From the NCBI GenBank assembly GCA_009103225.1, contig RHPI01002204.1, positions 310,001 to 374,000 of the forward strand: a stretch of DNA of 64,000 nt. The letters run 5' to 3'. Positions 43,760-54,484 of this stretch are shown here, piece after piece. Origin of the DNA: Chlorokybus atmophyticus. Its lineage: Eukaryota > Streptophyta > Chlorokybophyceae > Chlorokybales > Chlorokybaceae. Below the pieces are notes generated by a model that was given only the letters and a program-made list of their open reading frames with translations, had not been told where the DNA came from and did no database searches. The translations under genes and the position numbers were made by a program. Each line of letters starts with the position of its first letter. The first letter of the stretch is position 1.

Positions 43760-46700
43760 TTGCCCAAAGTGACTTTAAATGCACAGTCAGTTGCTCCAAG
43801 ACCCCATAGTCAGTTTAACCGCTCACAGCCACGCCGATTTGTTGCCAACAGTGGCGGCAACGTACGCCACTCCCACATTCGTGGCAAGTCACGTCATGAT
43901 GGCTACCAGTCACGTCAGCATGCACAGCAGCGTCCCATGCCGAAATTCAATCAACAGGGGGAACCAAGATGTTTTAATTGCAACAAATATGGTCATTATG
44001 CCAATGATTGTCGCTTGGCAGGCCGCCGCATGCAGCAGAACGCCATGCTTACTACCGGCGAGGAGAACACGCCGCTCATCACTCATTTTGACATCCAAGC
44101 AGTGACATCTGCGACAGCAGCAGCCAGAGGCGTGTGCACCGTTTTTGGCAAGTTGGAGGGCAAGCCAGTGAATGTTCTCTTTGACACCGGCTCCTCAATT
44201 TCGTCAGTGTCCTCTGCACTCGCCGCCGAGCTTGGCTTACCAGTCACGTCAGCCCCACGCATTACTGTACAGTTTGGTGATGGCCACATCACCGCCGAAT
44301 CTGCTACTGCCTGCTCTGCTACCCTCATCATTGGAGAGGCGTACACCCAACGTTGGAGGTTCCGCATCTTGCCAACACAGCTGTTTGATGTGGTCCTCGG
44401 CACTGACTGGTTGAGGGCGACAGACTGCAGTGTGTCTGCGCACTTTCTGCGGTTTCCTGACGGCACGGAGACTGCGCTGTCCCCACCAACTACTGTGTGT
44501 GCTACCACTATCGCTGCTCATGTCCCGCTCTCAACAGTGCACGTACCAATACGTGTCCGGCCTCAGTCGCTGCCAGTTCAATCTACTGGAGTGTCAGCTC
44601 TGCTGTCGGAGTATGCAGCACTGTTCGAAGCACCGGATCCTGCAAAAACCACTGACGTTGTACAACATGTCATTGATACGAGGGGGGCGAGGCCTGTTCA
44701 CATCAGACAGTACAGGCGCTCACGGCAGGAAAACACTTTGGTGGAGGACCTTGTCAAAGATATGTTGGAGGAGGGCTTTATTGTACCATCCTCAGAATGG
44801 TGCAGTCAGGTGGTCCTCGTGGACAAGCCTGACGGCGGCAAACGTTTTTGCGTTGATTACAGAGCACTGAATGACGTAACAGTAAAGGACAAGTATCCAC
44901 TGCCGAACATAGATTCCATGTTTGACAGACTGCAAGAGTACAACGTATTCTCCAAGATGGACGCTGCCTCTGGATTCTGGCAGGTCCGTATGCACGCTGA
45001 GAGCCGTGCAAAGACAGCATTTCAAACGGAATCTGGTCTATACGAATGGACTGTCATGCCTTTTGGCTTGTGCAACGCGCCAGCAACATTTCAACGTCTG
45101 ATGCACAGTATTCTACGTGACCTGCCCTTCGTACTTATCTACCTCGACGACATTCTGGTGTGTTCTCGAGATGAAGAGGAGCACGCTACTCATCTGCGGC
45201 AGGTGTTTGAGCGGCTCACCGCAGCAGGCATCGTACTGAAGGAACCTAAGTGCCTGTTCGCTGTCTCCTCTTTACGGTTCTTAGGCTTTATCGTGTCATC
45301 TGAGGGCCTGCGCGTTGACCCTGACAAGACCAACGCCATCAGTGAGTACCCTCAGCCTTATGGTGTTAAGGCTGTACGTCGATTCCTTGGCATGTGTGCG
45401 TTCTACGCACGTTTTGTTCCTGGCTTTGCTACCGTATCAGCGCCACTGCGTGCTCTCGTGTGCAAGGACGCTAGCTTTGAGTGGACAGAGAATTGTCAGA
45501 AGGCATTCGTTCAGTTGAAGACAGCACTGGCTTCGGCACCGCTGCTTCACTTCCCTGACTTCTCATCAAGCTTTGTATTGCGCACGGATGCAAGCAACTA
45601 TGGGCTCGGGCTTGTGTTGCTACAATACTCTTGCGCGCACGGTGCGTATGCGCCATTGTTGTTCGCATCGCGCTCGTTGACATCCGCGGAGAAGAACTAC
45701 ACCACGACGGAGCGCGAGTGTCTTGCGGTGGTGTGGGCGTTCAACAAGCTTCATCCTTACCTACATGGTGCGGACGTGCAACTCGAGACCGACCATAGCG
45801 CATTGGTGCAACTCTTGCGTACGAAGCAACCTAAAGGTCGCATTGCTCGGTGGGTGCTATCCTTGCAAGCATACACCTACACTATCTCGCACCGCCCGGG
45901 TACATTGTGTGGTGATGTTGACGCGCTTTCGCGCGCACCCGTTGATGATGTTCAAGCCGCACGCGTGGTGTTAGAGATACCACCACCTCCACGCCGAACA
46001 CGCAGCAGCATCACACGTTCAGCATCAGCAACCAGCAACAGCAGCGCACAGCGGCAGCAGACAGCATCGTATGAGGGAACTGTGCAGACTTCACGCACTG
46101 CAAGTTCTCCCCCTGTTTACTCATCCTTCATTGATGAGCCCTACCAGGACGTTCCTGCTGGTTCTTACAACCCTACTGAACCCTACGAAGACAACCTCAG
46201 CGCCAGCGACACCACCGCCGCTCCTGTGCAGCTGCCTGCACCGCTCTACAAGGCCGCCCCAAGCACTACCCCTCAGCGTATTCCAGCTGAGATTAGACAA
46301 AATACAACGTCTCCGGTGCTACAACCACGCCAGTCATCTTCTACTCTTCAAGATCTACAGGACAAGCATGCAACATTGCCTCCGCCGCCGCCGTTGCCCT
46401 CACCCTCAACGCCACAAACCACACCGCCGCCAACTTCCTGGCCCAGTCCGACTAGGCCAGCCCTGCCCAGCGTAACCGAGTTACGCGGGGCCCAGATATC
46501 GGACTCGGCGATATCTAAAGTTCGCGATATCGTGAAAGCTGACGTCGCAGGTACCGTCCCCAGTGGCACCTTGATCTCGTACTCGGTACACGGCGCGCTT
46601 AGTACAGGCGATCTGCTGTACGCGCGCGTCGCAGGATCAGAGCCGCGCCTCGTCATTCCGGCGCGTTACAAGTCCCTTTATTTAGCGGCTTGTCATGATG

Positions 46701-47779
46701 ACCCACTGATGGGCCATTTAGGGTTTCACAAGACACTGGAGCGCGTGCGCTCGTTGTACTTTTGGCACGGCCTCCGCGAGGACGTGCACAATTTTGTGAA
46801 ATCGTGTGACATTTGTCAGCGTCACAATGATGCCCACGGCAAGGCCGCGGGATTACTGCAGCCCATCACCGTTACAGAGCCGTTCGATTTGTTGGCCTGG
46901 GACATCACCGGTCCTCTGCCAACATCAGCATCCGGCAATCAGTACATCATCGTATGCTCAGAGTACGTAACACGCTGGACGGAGACGGCACCCATTGCGG
47001 CTGTCAATGCTGACACCGTGGCATCCTTTCTGCTTGCCATCATCAAGCGCCACGGCTGCCCTAAGAAGATCCTGTCCGACTGTGGCTCATATTTTACCGG
47101 TGATGTAATGGCGCGCGTTGCCAGTGCCCTCGGCATCGCACAAACCTTCACCTCACCGTACCACCCTCAAACGGACGGCCTGGTGGAGCGTATGAACAGG
47201 ACGCTCAAACGGACAATTTCCAAGTATATTAACGAGTTTCATAACAATTGGGACTCAATTCTGGGGGCTGTGACCTTTGCCTACAACACCTCTATTCACG
47301 CCTCCACCGGTCATACGCCTTTTCGCCTGTTGTATGACCGAGAAGCCCAGCTGCCGCCACAGGCCCAGTTGCCCTCATTCGGCCCAGCCATTGATGGTAC
47401 TACTTGGTACCGCCAACTCACACAGGAGTTGCCCATTTTGCGGGAGGTAGCAGCTGACAACCTACGTACGGCACAAGAACGCCAGAAGAAAAATCATGAC
47501 GCTCGCCACAAGATGGTGGAGTACAACGTGGGTGACCAGGTCCTTGTGAAGACCGTGCGCATGACTTCCAAGAAGCGCGAGTATGGCTACGATGGGGTCA
47601 TTCATCACACGGTAAAACTGAAGCCCAGATGGTCCGGTCCTTATATAGTGTTGGAACGCATCCGCCCCAACACATATAAACTTGAGAGGAGGGACTATAC
47701 ACCAGGTGCAAGGAAGACCAGTAACATCCAACATGTTTCTAACATGACGCCTTATTTCGAGCGTAGCTCTCCTTTTTAA
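43760..47779 (+). CDS. pol: Nucleocapsid-protease-RT-RNase H-integrase polyprotein
   Basis: In phase with gag, 1,339 codons after its TAG. Zinc knuckle CFNCNKYGHYANDC; protease VLFDTGSSISSVSSALA and VVLGTDWL; RT SQVVLVDKPDGGKRFCVDY, FGLCNAPATFQRLM and catalytic LIYLDDILVCS; RNase H LRTDASNYGLGLVLLQ. A Pro/Thr/Ser-rich tether of about 170 residues (45960-46480) precedes the integrase: HLGFHKTLERVRSLYFWHGL...CDICQRH, DITGPLPTS, LSDCGSYFTGDV, YHPQTDGLVERMNR. No chromodomain. Ends ERSSPF-TAA followed by GEGNV, overlapping the PPT. Confidence 0.96.
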   Translation: MPKVTLNAQSVAPRPHSQFNRSQPRRFVANSGGNVRHSHIRGKSRHDGYQSRQHAQQRPMPKFNQQGEPRCFNCNKYGHYANDCRLAGRRMQQNAMLTTGEENTPLITHFDIQAVTSATAAARGVCTVFGKLEGKPVNVLFDTGSSISSVSSALAAELGLPVTSAPRITVQFGDGHITAESATACSATLIIGEAYTQRWRFRILPTQLFDVVLGTDWLRATDCSVSAHFLRFPDGTETALSPPTTVCATTIAAHVPLSTVHVPIRVRPQSLPVQSTGVSALLSEYAALFEAPDPAKTTDVVQHVIDTRGARPVHIRQYRRSRQENTLVEDLVKDMLEEGFIVPSSEWCSQVVLVDKPDGGKRFCVDYRALNDVTVKDKYPLPNIDSMFDRLQEYNVFSKMDAASGFWQVRMHAESRAKTAFQTESGLYEWTVMPFGLCNAPATFQRLMHSILRDLPFVLIYLDDILVCSRDEEEHATHLRQVFERLTAAGIVLKEPKCLFAVSSLRFLGFIVSSEGLRVDPDKTNAISEYPQPYGVKAVRRFLGMCAFYARFVPGFATVSAPLRALVCKDASFEWTENCQKAFVQLKTALASAPLLHFPDFSSSFVLRTDASNYGLGLVLLQYSCAHGAYAPLLFASRSLTSAEKNYTTTERECLAVVWAFNKLHPYLHGADVQLETDHSALVQLLRTKQPKGRIARWVLSLQAYTYTISHRPGTLCGDVDALSRAPVDDVQAARVVLEIPPPPRRTRSSITRSASATSNSSAQRQQTASYEGTVQTSRTASSPPVYSSFIDEPYQDVPAGSYNPTEPYEDNLSASDTTAAPVQLPAPLYKAAPSTTPQRIPAEIRQNTTSPVLQPRQSSSTLQDLQDKHATLPPPPPLPSPSTPQTTPPPTSWPSPTRPALPSVTELRGAQISDSAISKVRDIVKADVAGTVPSGTLISYSVHGALSTGDLLYARVAGSEPRLVIPARYKSLYLAACHDDPLMGHLGFHKTLERVRSLYFWHGLREDVHNFVKSCDICQRHNDAHGKAAGLLQPITVTEPFDLLAWDITGPLPTSASGNQYIIVCSEYVTRWTETAPIAAVNADTVASFLLAIIKRHGCPKKILSDCGSYFTGDVMARVASALGIAQTFTSPYHPQTDGLVERMNRTLKRTISKYINEFHNNWDSILGAVTFAYNTSIHASTGHTPFRLLYDREAQLPPQAQLPSFGPAIDGTTWYRQLTQELPILREVAADNLRTAQERQKKNHDARHKMVEYNVGDQVLVKTVRMTSKKREYGYDGVIHHTVKLKPRWSGPYIVLERIRPNTYKLERRDYTPGARKTSNIQHVSNMTPYFERSSPF

Positions 47780-47790
47780 GGAGAGGGTAA
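47779..47790 (+). promoter_or_regulatory. Polypurine tract of the young gypsy
   Basis: AAGGAGAGGGTAA immediately before the 3' LTR. Confidence 0.8.
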
Positions 47791-48079
47791 TGTAGCGACG
47801 CAATGCTTATTATCAGTGTCCTGATTAGCGCCGCATTATCAACATGCTCTTAGTCAGCCAGCGAGGCCACGCGCCTCAATAGAATGCACAGTAGATATTG
47901 CATTAGCCAATAGCATGCTTTGTTTCTCATAAGCTTGTACTAGCTACATGCCACACTTGAGCCCTATTTAAGCGGGCCCTTTCTATTCCATTAATTCAGT
48001 CTTGCTTATTATCACCTGCTCAGTGTGGCTTGCTATATGCATGTGAGATGCCGCCGTTATAGTGAGTGCCGACATTACA
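47791..48079 (+). repeat. 3' LTR (289 bp)
   Basis: Identical to 42643-42931; followed by CCTT target duplication. Confidence 0.97.
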
Positions 48080-48198
48080 CCTTGCACACGAATTCCGCGA
48101 TCGTTGTTCCTCGATCCAGTAACATCGTAAATGGTCACTTCATAAGTGCCATCATCGATGGGTCGCGACTTGCCTAATGGCAGTCGCGCCGACGTTTA

Positions 48199-48235
48199 GT
48201 CCTGCCGCGCCGACGTTCAGTCGGCGCGGCAGGAC
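48199..48235. repeat. Perfect 16-bp GC hairpin in the TRIM interior
   Basis: GTCCTGCCGCGCCGAC (48199-48214), loop GTTCA, and exact reverse complement (48220-48235). GC-rich and very stable; could be an RNA packaging or dimerisation element of the TRIM transcript (inference). Confidence 0.85.
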
Positions 48236-48503
48236 GCGACCTGCCTGTCGCGATGCGACCTGTGGGGCCGGCAGCGGTGCGCTATGCGCGCGTTGACCGG
48301 TTTGGGCCTAAATTAGCCGGTCCTTGGCCGTGGGGCCGGTGACCGACCCTAACAAACCCCTGGGATAATCCCCCAGCTGAGCGGGCAGCTGCCGAGGACG
48401 TCAGCGTTTTTAAGTGGGGGGGAATGTAACGGGAAGGTACATTAAATTACCACAAATCGACCATAAAAGCACCAAGCCTTTTTTGGTCGAGCGGGCTGTG
48501 ACA

Positions 48504-48735
48504 ATCATGCACGCCCTACTGTACTGCATTTGCACCAATAATGATCAAGACCATGCATGCCATACGGTCCTACATTCGCACCAACAACAATCAAGACCAT
48601 GCACGCCATATCATTTCACATTCGCACCGAGCATGGTCATGATCACGCGTGCAATACTGTCCCGCATCCACACCAACCAAGGTCATAACCACGCACGCCA
48701 TACCAACCTGCATCCACACTAGTTATGGTTATTGT
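48504..48735 (+). repeat. Tandem array of a ~46-bp unit
   Basis: About five units of the pattern CAAGACCATGCATGCCATAC-GGTCCTACATTCGCACCAACAACAAT with substitutions. The array is interrupted by the TRIM; its left part lies at about 42460-42524. Confidence 0.8.
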
Positions 48736-50451
48736 GTAGACCTGCCATAAATGCACACCAAGTCTAGTTGCATATTCACGGCCAGTGTGGCAGCAATACC
48801 GTGTGACACATCAGTCTTATGAGATGCTAGAACAGTCCATAATGGCCTATACACATCATGATGTTTGCTGTTGGCTGTGGCCATACATGGTGTATGCACA
48901 CATTAATGGCATTGTACTTGAATGGCATTGTGACAAAGTAGTTATCAACATTGGCATGGCACAATTAACCATTAAAATGGTACAACCGTACCATGAATCA
49001 ATTTACATAATACGGTTGTGCCATTCAAGCCATGACAACACCATGGCTTGAATGGGAATGAGACTGAGTTGCTTGCGTATGTATCATTCGGGTGATATAT
49101 CGCCAACAAGTTGTTGGCAACAGCAGTCAGGCAAAACCCTTTTGCTTATACGGTGGACGGCCGTTGATAAGTTGTACCCACTTTAAAACGGCAAAGGGGT
49201 TTTTTTATTATCGATAGGGTCGTAGCTTGCCAACTATTGGCAAGCAAAGGTTATGTGGCGTACCATTGGCATGCCGTTAACCGTTGTCCACAACGTTGCA
49301 CTGCAATAACATGTAAGATACCATTGGATTAATGGCTAATTGTAAGCATTTAGTAACCATTGATGGGCATGACACGCTGACCGTTTGCAGCAATCCACGT
49401 TTGCCGCCGGCGGATCCTACAACCCATTTATGGATTCATCCATCCTGCTTGATCAACGTCAAGCACCCATCATTGGTAGTTCCTCACTCCTAATCCGTCA
49501 TGCTAAAAGATTTGCGACATAACCGGTACGGGTCTTATCTAGACGCAACTTCCGTATATGGAACATGACAGTGAGTACAACAGGACAACCATGTTCTTAA
49601 CTACATAGTGTTTTGCATTGCTTTGTTTATTATATAGCCAGTCCGACATGTCATGCGGATTGTCTTCGCCTATTAGCCTTCATCGAGTATGCCTACATCC
49701 AAACCCTCGTTCAGCCTATCGGCATGAGGACTCACGCGCGTCACTAGTGAATAGGTAGGTTATGACTATAGCCTGCATAGGCACCGCGCGTAATCTAATC
49801 AGTTGTGCGTTTGGTTAGAAGTTGTGTTCTATATCAAGTGGGGGTGTCTTTGCAAATAGCATGGATATCACCGTTAGCTTATGTTCCGAATAGTCATAAT
49901 TGAATTTGTATAAGTAGTAAGTCGTGGTATTTACCGGATCAGCAGTGGTGACATTGTGAGCGAGAAAGCTAAGAGCTTGTGAAGCGACTTGAACTGCGAA
50001 CATGCCGTCCCGGTTACCAAGATCCCCTCACCGTGTGAGAGCCTGCATGCTCGTGTGCACCGTGCTTGTCATTGCTGTGGACTTGATGTGCTTAATTGCG
50101 GTGTGCTTGGTGGCATTGGTAAGGGCATAGCATCCACGTGTTGCTTGCTCATTCACCTTACTTAACAGTGTAACACATTTTGCACTCGTGCAAAGAACTG
50201 TGTAAACAGCACTACCTTCAGTAGTGGCTTGTTGACTCACAATGTCACCCTCTTTGCTCAAATGAGTATGGTTGCATTCTGCACATCAGAAGTGCAGCTT
50301 GCAATTGGATGCATCCTCGTGCATAATTATCACTGTCATCATCACATAGTGCGCACAAGCACTAGTGCGTTAGAGTGGTCGCAGCATTGGGATAGCTTTA
50401 TAGAGCACAAACATTCTACCCTTCATACACATCCACTATCGCATCAGCTGT
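48736..50451. other. Intergenic, no gene seen
   Basis: A few CCATACATGG palindromes near 48880 and direct CCATTCAAG/TTGAATGG words near 49020. Otherwise no recognised feature. Confidence 0.4.
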
Positions 50452-52127
50452 ATGAGCAGGCCCACCCCGTTCTCGCCAATAGACGAGGGGGACCTCAGCA
50501 GCTGGAGCCCAACCTCCAACCTCACCTACGAGCGAGCAAGTGAAGGAAGCAGTTACCGTAGCAGCAGAGGCTCTCACCACGTCTCCGGCTTTACAATCTT
50601 CCACTTCACTTCTCGCCATCCAGGTAATCCACCTCTTTCGGACAGTGACGACGAAGAGATGGAGCCTTCCTAGCTCAACCACCTCCTTGCGCACCTCCGA
50701 AGGTGCAGGGACCACTTGATGAGTTCATCATATAGTTCCAATCCAAGATGCGGCAGTAAGCCCTCTGAAACAAGGACCGGTCAGATGAGGTGTCATTCCA
50801 TATTATGGCTCACTACCTTCATCAGGCACACGATGTGTGGAAGTCCATTGCTGAGCTGCACAGAGTTGATGGCTATGGCGAGCCTTGCCAGCACCATAGC
50901 ACCTGCATCGACGCACAGCCCAGCAGCTGCTGCCCCAACAGCAGTGGTCCCTCCAACCCCGGTCACAGGGCGGGCGTTAGCTGCAGCTATGCAACAGGCG
51001 GAGGACGAAGAAGTCGAGCTGGTTGCCTTGCTAACACCTGCAGAGGTCGAGGTCAGAAAGGCCTACCGACGGACCATAGTGCAAAACCGCACCGCTGCTA
51101 GCATCGAGGCTCAGCGAGCTGAACAACAAGCTGCAGCCTTGGAGACGGGGACACCAGTACCACCAACACCTGGCTTAAACTCCGGCAAGAGGCAGCCTTC
51201 TCACACTTGGCTTTGTGGTGTTGCGCACACCAGCCATCACCATTGGTGCTATTATGTCGGACTCCTCGCAAGGACTTGTACGCTGCACTGCGGCGTACCT
51301 TCCCACCCCAGACCGCCAGCAAGATGAAAGAGTTGAGACGCTTTCGTCGGAAGCCCAACGAGGACCCTCTTCGGCTGTATTCGTGGCTGGAAGGACTACT
51401 TAAGGACATTGACTACAAGATCGTCATTGAGGAGGCAGCCGCAGTGGTGTACGTGGTTGAGTTGGACCCAACCTTGAGTGAGCGGACGCGCTTGACACCG
51501 AACTATAGTAGATCCCTCGGCTACACCCTCAAGGAAGCTTTCGAGACTGCACAAGCCATTCACAAGCGTGCGGTGTATGAGAAGGCAGTCTTGGACACCA
51601 ACCGAAGCGCCTCACGTCCCATGGCAAGCACGAGTGCTGAGGCCCCTCGACGAGACCGCAGTCGGGATGCTCCAGTCACGCGCAACAAGGACAAATGGTC
51701 AGCTCATGCTGCCCTTATCGCTCCAGTGCTGTGCCATCGGTGTGGTCACTATGAGCACTACTAAAAGGAGTGCACCGAAGATTATGGCAACCTTGTGTGC
51801 GACTACTGCCACAACACCGCACACTTGGAGGCGGTATGCTGGTTTAGATTCCCAGAGCTGCGGCCCTCTATTGGCTACAACAACAGCAACAACGCTGGTG
51901 GCTATTGCAGCAACAACAACAACAACAACAGCGGGGGCTACAACAATGGCAACAACGCTGGTAGTTACAACAACGGCAACAACGCTGCCGGCGCTCGAAA
52001 AAAGGAGACTGGCTACAGAGGGATCAACCGCCCTCTACAGCGCAAGGGACCCGAGGGACGTCCTCGCGCTGGAGCTGCTGTCAAAGCATCAGTTCACTTG
52101 CTGTCGATCAAATCGCGACCCTCATAG
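50452..52127 (+). pseudogene. Gag of a gypsy-like element (capsid plus two zinc knuckles), degenerate
   Basis: Capsid-like segments run in several frames: FHIMAHYLHQAHDVWKSIAE (50790-50850), DLYAALRRTFPPQTASKMKE, LRRFRRKPNEDPLRLYSWLE, YTLKEAFETAQAIHKRAV (51270-51590). Then come two CCHC-type knuckles, CHRCGHYEHY-TAA-KECTED and CDYCHNTAHLEAVC (51735-51840), and an Asn/Gly-rich repeat tail (GYNNSNNAGG). In-frame TAG, TAA and TGA occur in the capsid and a TAA lies between the knuckle halves; the TAA/TAG positions suit Gln. Leads into the protease-methyltransferase frame downstream. Confidence 0.75.
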
Positions 52128-52654
52128 CACGAGTGGCCCAGCTGGAAGAAAACAAGGAGCAAAAGTATTAAGCCTGCTACGTTGCCCGATGGGCATTGAT
52201 GGCACCGAAGCGCGAAAGAGACACCCCCACGCCTTCGCGTGTTCAACCATGAAGACGTGCGCGCGGTAGCAGCTACTGAGCGCGGTATGCCTGCAGCCCA
52301 TGCCATAGTGTCACCACTGGACCGATGTGGACACAGAGCCCACAGCCACGTGGAAAGGGACATTAGTCAGAGAGGCAGCTCATGCTGTCCAATGGACCTA
52401 CGCCGCAGAGCAAGCAAAACGCGATGCAGGCCCGCAAACACCGGGTTTGCCGGGCTTTCCTCCACAACCATTAGGGATGCCGCCAAGCATCATGCCACCC
52501 TCTCTGCGGCGGCATCCACCATCACCTCCAGCACAGCCAGCACCAGAACCCCTAGCGCAAAGGCCTCCCCGTGTACCAACCACCACGACAAGCTCAATTT
52601 GGCAGAGGGCGAGGATAAGGAGGGGGTCCTCAAGACCCAGCTGGCAAATGAGCT

Positions 52655-54484
52655 TTGGCTGCGATGCACTCAGCACCTCCAGCTGGGAGACATGAGGCAC
52701 CGGTGCCGACAGCTTGCACTAAGAGGCTACGCATCAACGCCAACGCTGCCATGGTAGCCAACCAAGGCAAGCATGTGACCATCAACGGCCAAGCACCCAA
52801 GCGGGTGAAACTGGACACCGGAGCACAGGCAGTCATCATTGGGCGCTTCCTCGCGCGGTCCCTTAGCATCACCAGCTTGGATCTAATGCCCTGCCTATAC
52901 GTATTAGACACAACGGGGAGCCATGACAAGGTGATGGGGGGGGTCACCAAGGAGGCCTTCTGCATTCAGCTAATATGGCTGGACCCAACTCACACCACAG
53001 AGGTCGTTCAGCAATGCGTGGTCACCAACGCTGGCTCTTTCGATTTTCTTCTTAGACAGGACTTCAACTTCCCCGTGGGCATGGGCCTTAACTGCTGGAC
53101 ACAGCGGGCTTGGTTCCGGCCACATTGGGATAAAGATGATGGAGAGGTGCAGGGCTTCTTGCCTTTCAAGTTGGTGTCACGCACGCGCGCCCAGCTGAAA
53201 GTGGCAGCAGCAGCCATTGGCAGTCATGTGCGCACACGGGAGGTTGCATCAGCCACATATAACAGCGCCCGCACAAGAGTTATTGCCGTTGCCGCAGCCG
53301 CTTGCCGCATAGACGACTCCGCTCCCATTCCTTACACTGAGGAACAGGAGGATGCCACTATTGAGGTGGCATTACAAGACCCGGCCGAACGCCGTTGGCG
53401 TGCACAGGTGGACGCGCACCTTTTACTGACCCAGCCACTTATCACTTCGCGCTTCGACAACTACAAGGGACACGGCAAGGTGCAAGACCAGCATATGGTA
53501 GCCACCGGAGTTGTGGAGTTTTTTACCTTTCAGCGGCAGCAGAGCATCACGGTGTTGAAACTATTCGAAGGCATTGGCAGTGGTGTCGCTACGGTCCTCA
53601 ATACAGGTGTTAAAGTCACCAGGTATTATTATTATTGCGACTGTAACCCGCACGCTCAAACAGCCCTTAAGCACCATCTGAGTCAACTGCACGAGCGCTA
53701 CCCACAACAATTGCCCTCGTCGGCACTGCAAGGCAGCCTCAAGACATTGCCACTAGACATCCAACTGATCACAAAGGACCACTTGCTGTCCCTCGGCAAC
53801 TTTAATCTGTTGGTAGCTGGATGGGAGTGCCAAGGACACTTCAGGGCAGGATAAGGATAAGGCCTCAACGACCCTCGCTCAGGTCTGTTTTGGGAGTTGA
53901 TGAAAGTCATCCACCTCCTCTAATAGCATAAGATCTCCAGGCCACTAGGGAACGTTATCAAAAACGTGCACTTAAAGGGCGACAAGCGTCCCCATGTAGC
54001 CTCCACCTACCGGCAGGTTGAGGCCATGCTTGTGCATCCACTTAAGGTGAACGCAGTGCGCCATGGTTGCCGTGCACATCGTGTGCGCGTCAAGTGGACA
54101 AACTTGGCCACCACAGAAGAGCTAATGACAGCAGAGTACACGCGCAGCACACGGCCACGCAACCTCGTGGTCAATGACATCCTTGACCCCGATTGTAAAG
54201 CCCAACCTGTCATGCGTCTTGACCACAGCCACTCCTACCAGTGTAAACAACCTGGCCAAACGCGTACTTCCCACTTTGGTGTCCCACCCAGGGTCATCCC
54301 TTCCACAATGGAGGCGATGGCATGGTGTTCGACACCACGACGGGCAAGATGAAAGAATCTAGTGCACGTGAGCGCAAGCGCGCCAGGGGCTTCTTTCCCA
54401 ACAATATCGCAGGGAAACCGCTGACCGACAATCAGCAATGTGAGCTGCTCGGCCGTGCCATGAACCAAAGCAGCATGGTCTGCT
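52655..54484 (+). pseudogene. Retroelement protease fused to a C5 DNA cytosine methyltransferase
   Basis: One frame from 52655 encodes an aspartic protease (RVKLDTGAQAVIIGRFLAR at 52800-52860; DFLLRQDFNF) and then a complete C5-MTase. Motif I is TVLKLFEGIGSGVATVL (53550-53600). A KVTRYYYYCDCNPHAQTALK block follows. Motif IV is LVAGWECQGHFRAG, with the catalytic Cys kept and Glu where Pro is usual. Then LNDPRSGLFWELMKVIHLL, a target-recognition region with RVKWTNLATTEELMTAEY and NDILDPDC, and the C-terminal motifs GDGMVFDTTTGKM, RERKRARGFF and CELLGRAMNQSSMV. Interruptions: TAA 53852, TAA 53858, TAA-TAG near 53921, and a frameshift near 54309. No RT or integrase follows. The enzyme would methylate cytosine C5 in DNA. 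Confidence 0.85.

Larger units (their letters stand above)
42643..48079 (+). mobile_element. Young Ty3/gypsy element (5.44 kb) with identical LTRs
   Basis: LTRs 42643-42931 and 47791-48079, each 289 bp, TGTAGCGACG...GACATTACA, with no difference that I can find. Target duplication is 4 bp, CCTT (42639-42642; 48080-48083). PBS-like TTGGTGGAGACGCGG directly follows the 5' LTR and PPT AAGGAGAGGG precedes the 3' LTR. Gag and pol are intact apart from one TAG between them. Identical LTRs mean very recent transposition; the element may be active. Confidence 0.97.
42525..48503 (+). mobile_element. TRIM (miniature LTR retrotransposon), split by a gypsy insertion
   Basis: Short LTRs 42525-42602 (78 bp) and 48425-48503 (79 bp), TGTAACGGGAAGG...TGTGACA, about 88% identical. 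They are flanked by a perfect 5-bp target duplication ATCAT (42520-42524; 48504-48508). A PBS-like TGGTCATCGGAACTGAG follows the left LTR (42604), and a purine tract AAGTGGGGGGGAA precedes the right LTR (48412-48424). Without the inserted gypsy element (42643-48079) the whole unit is about 540 bp and non-coding, fitting the TRIM class. Confidence 0.88.
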
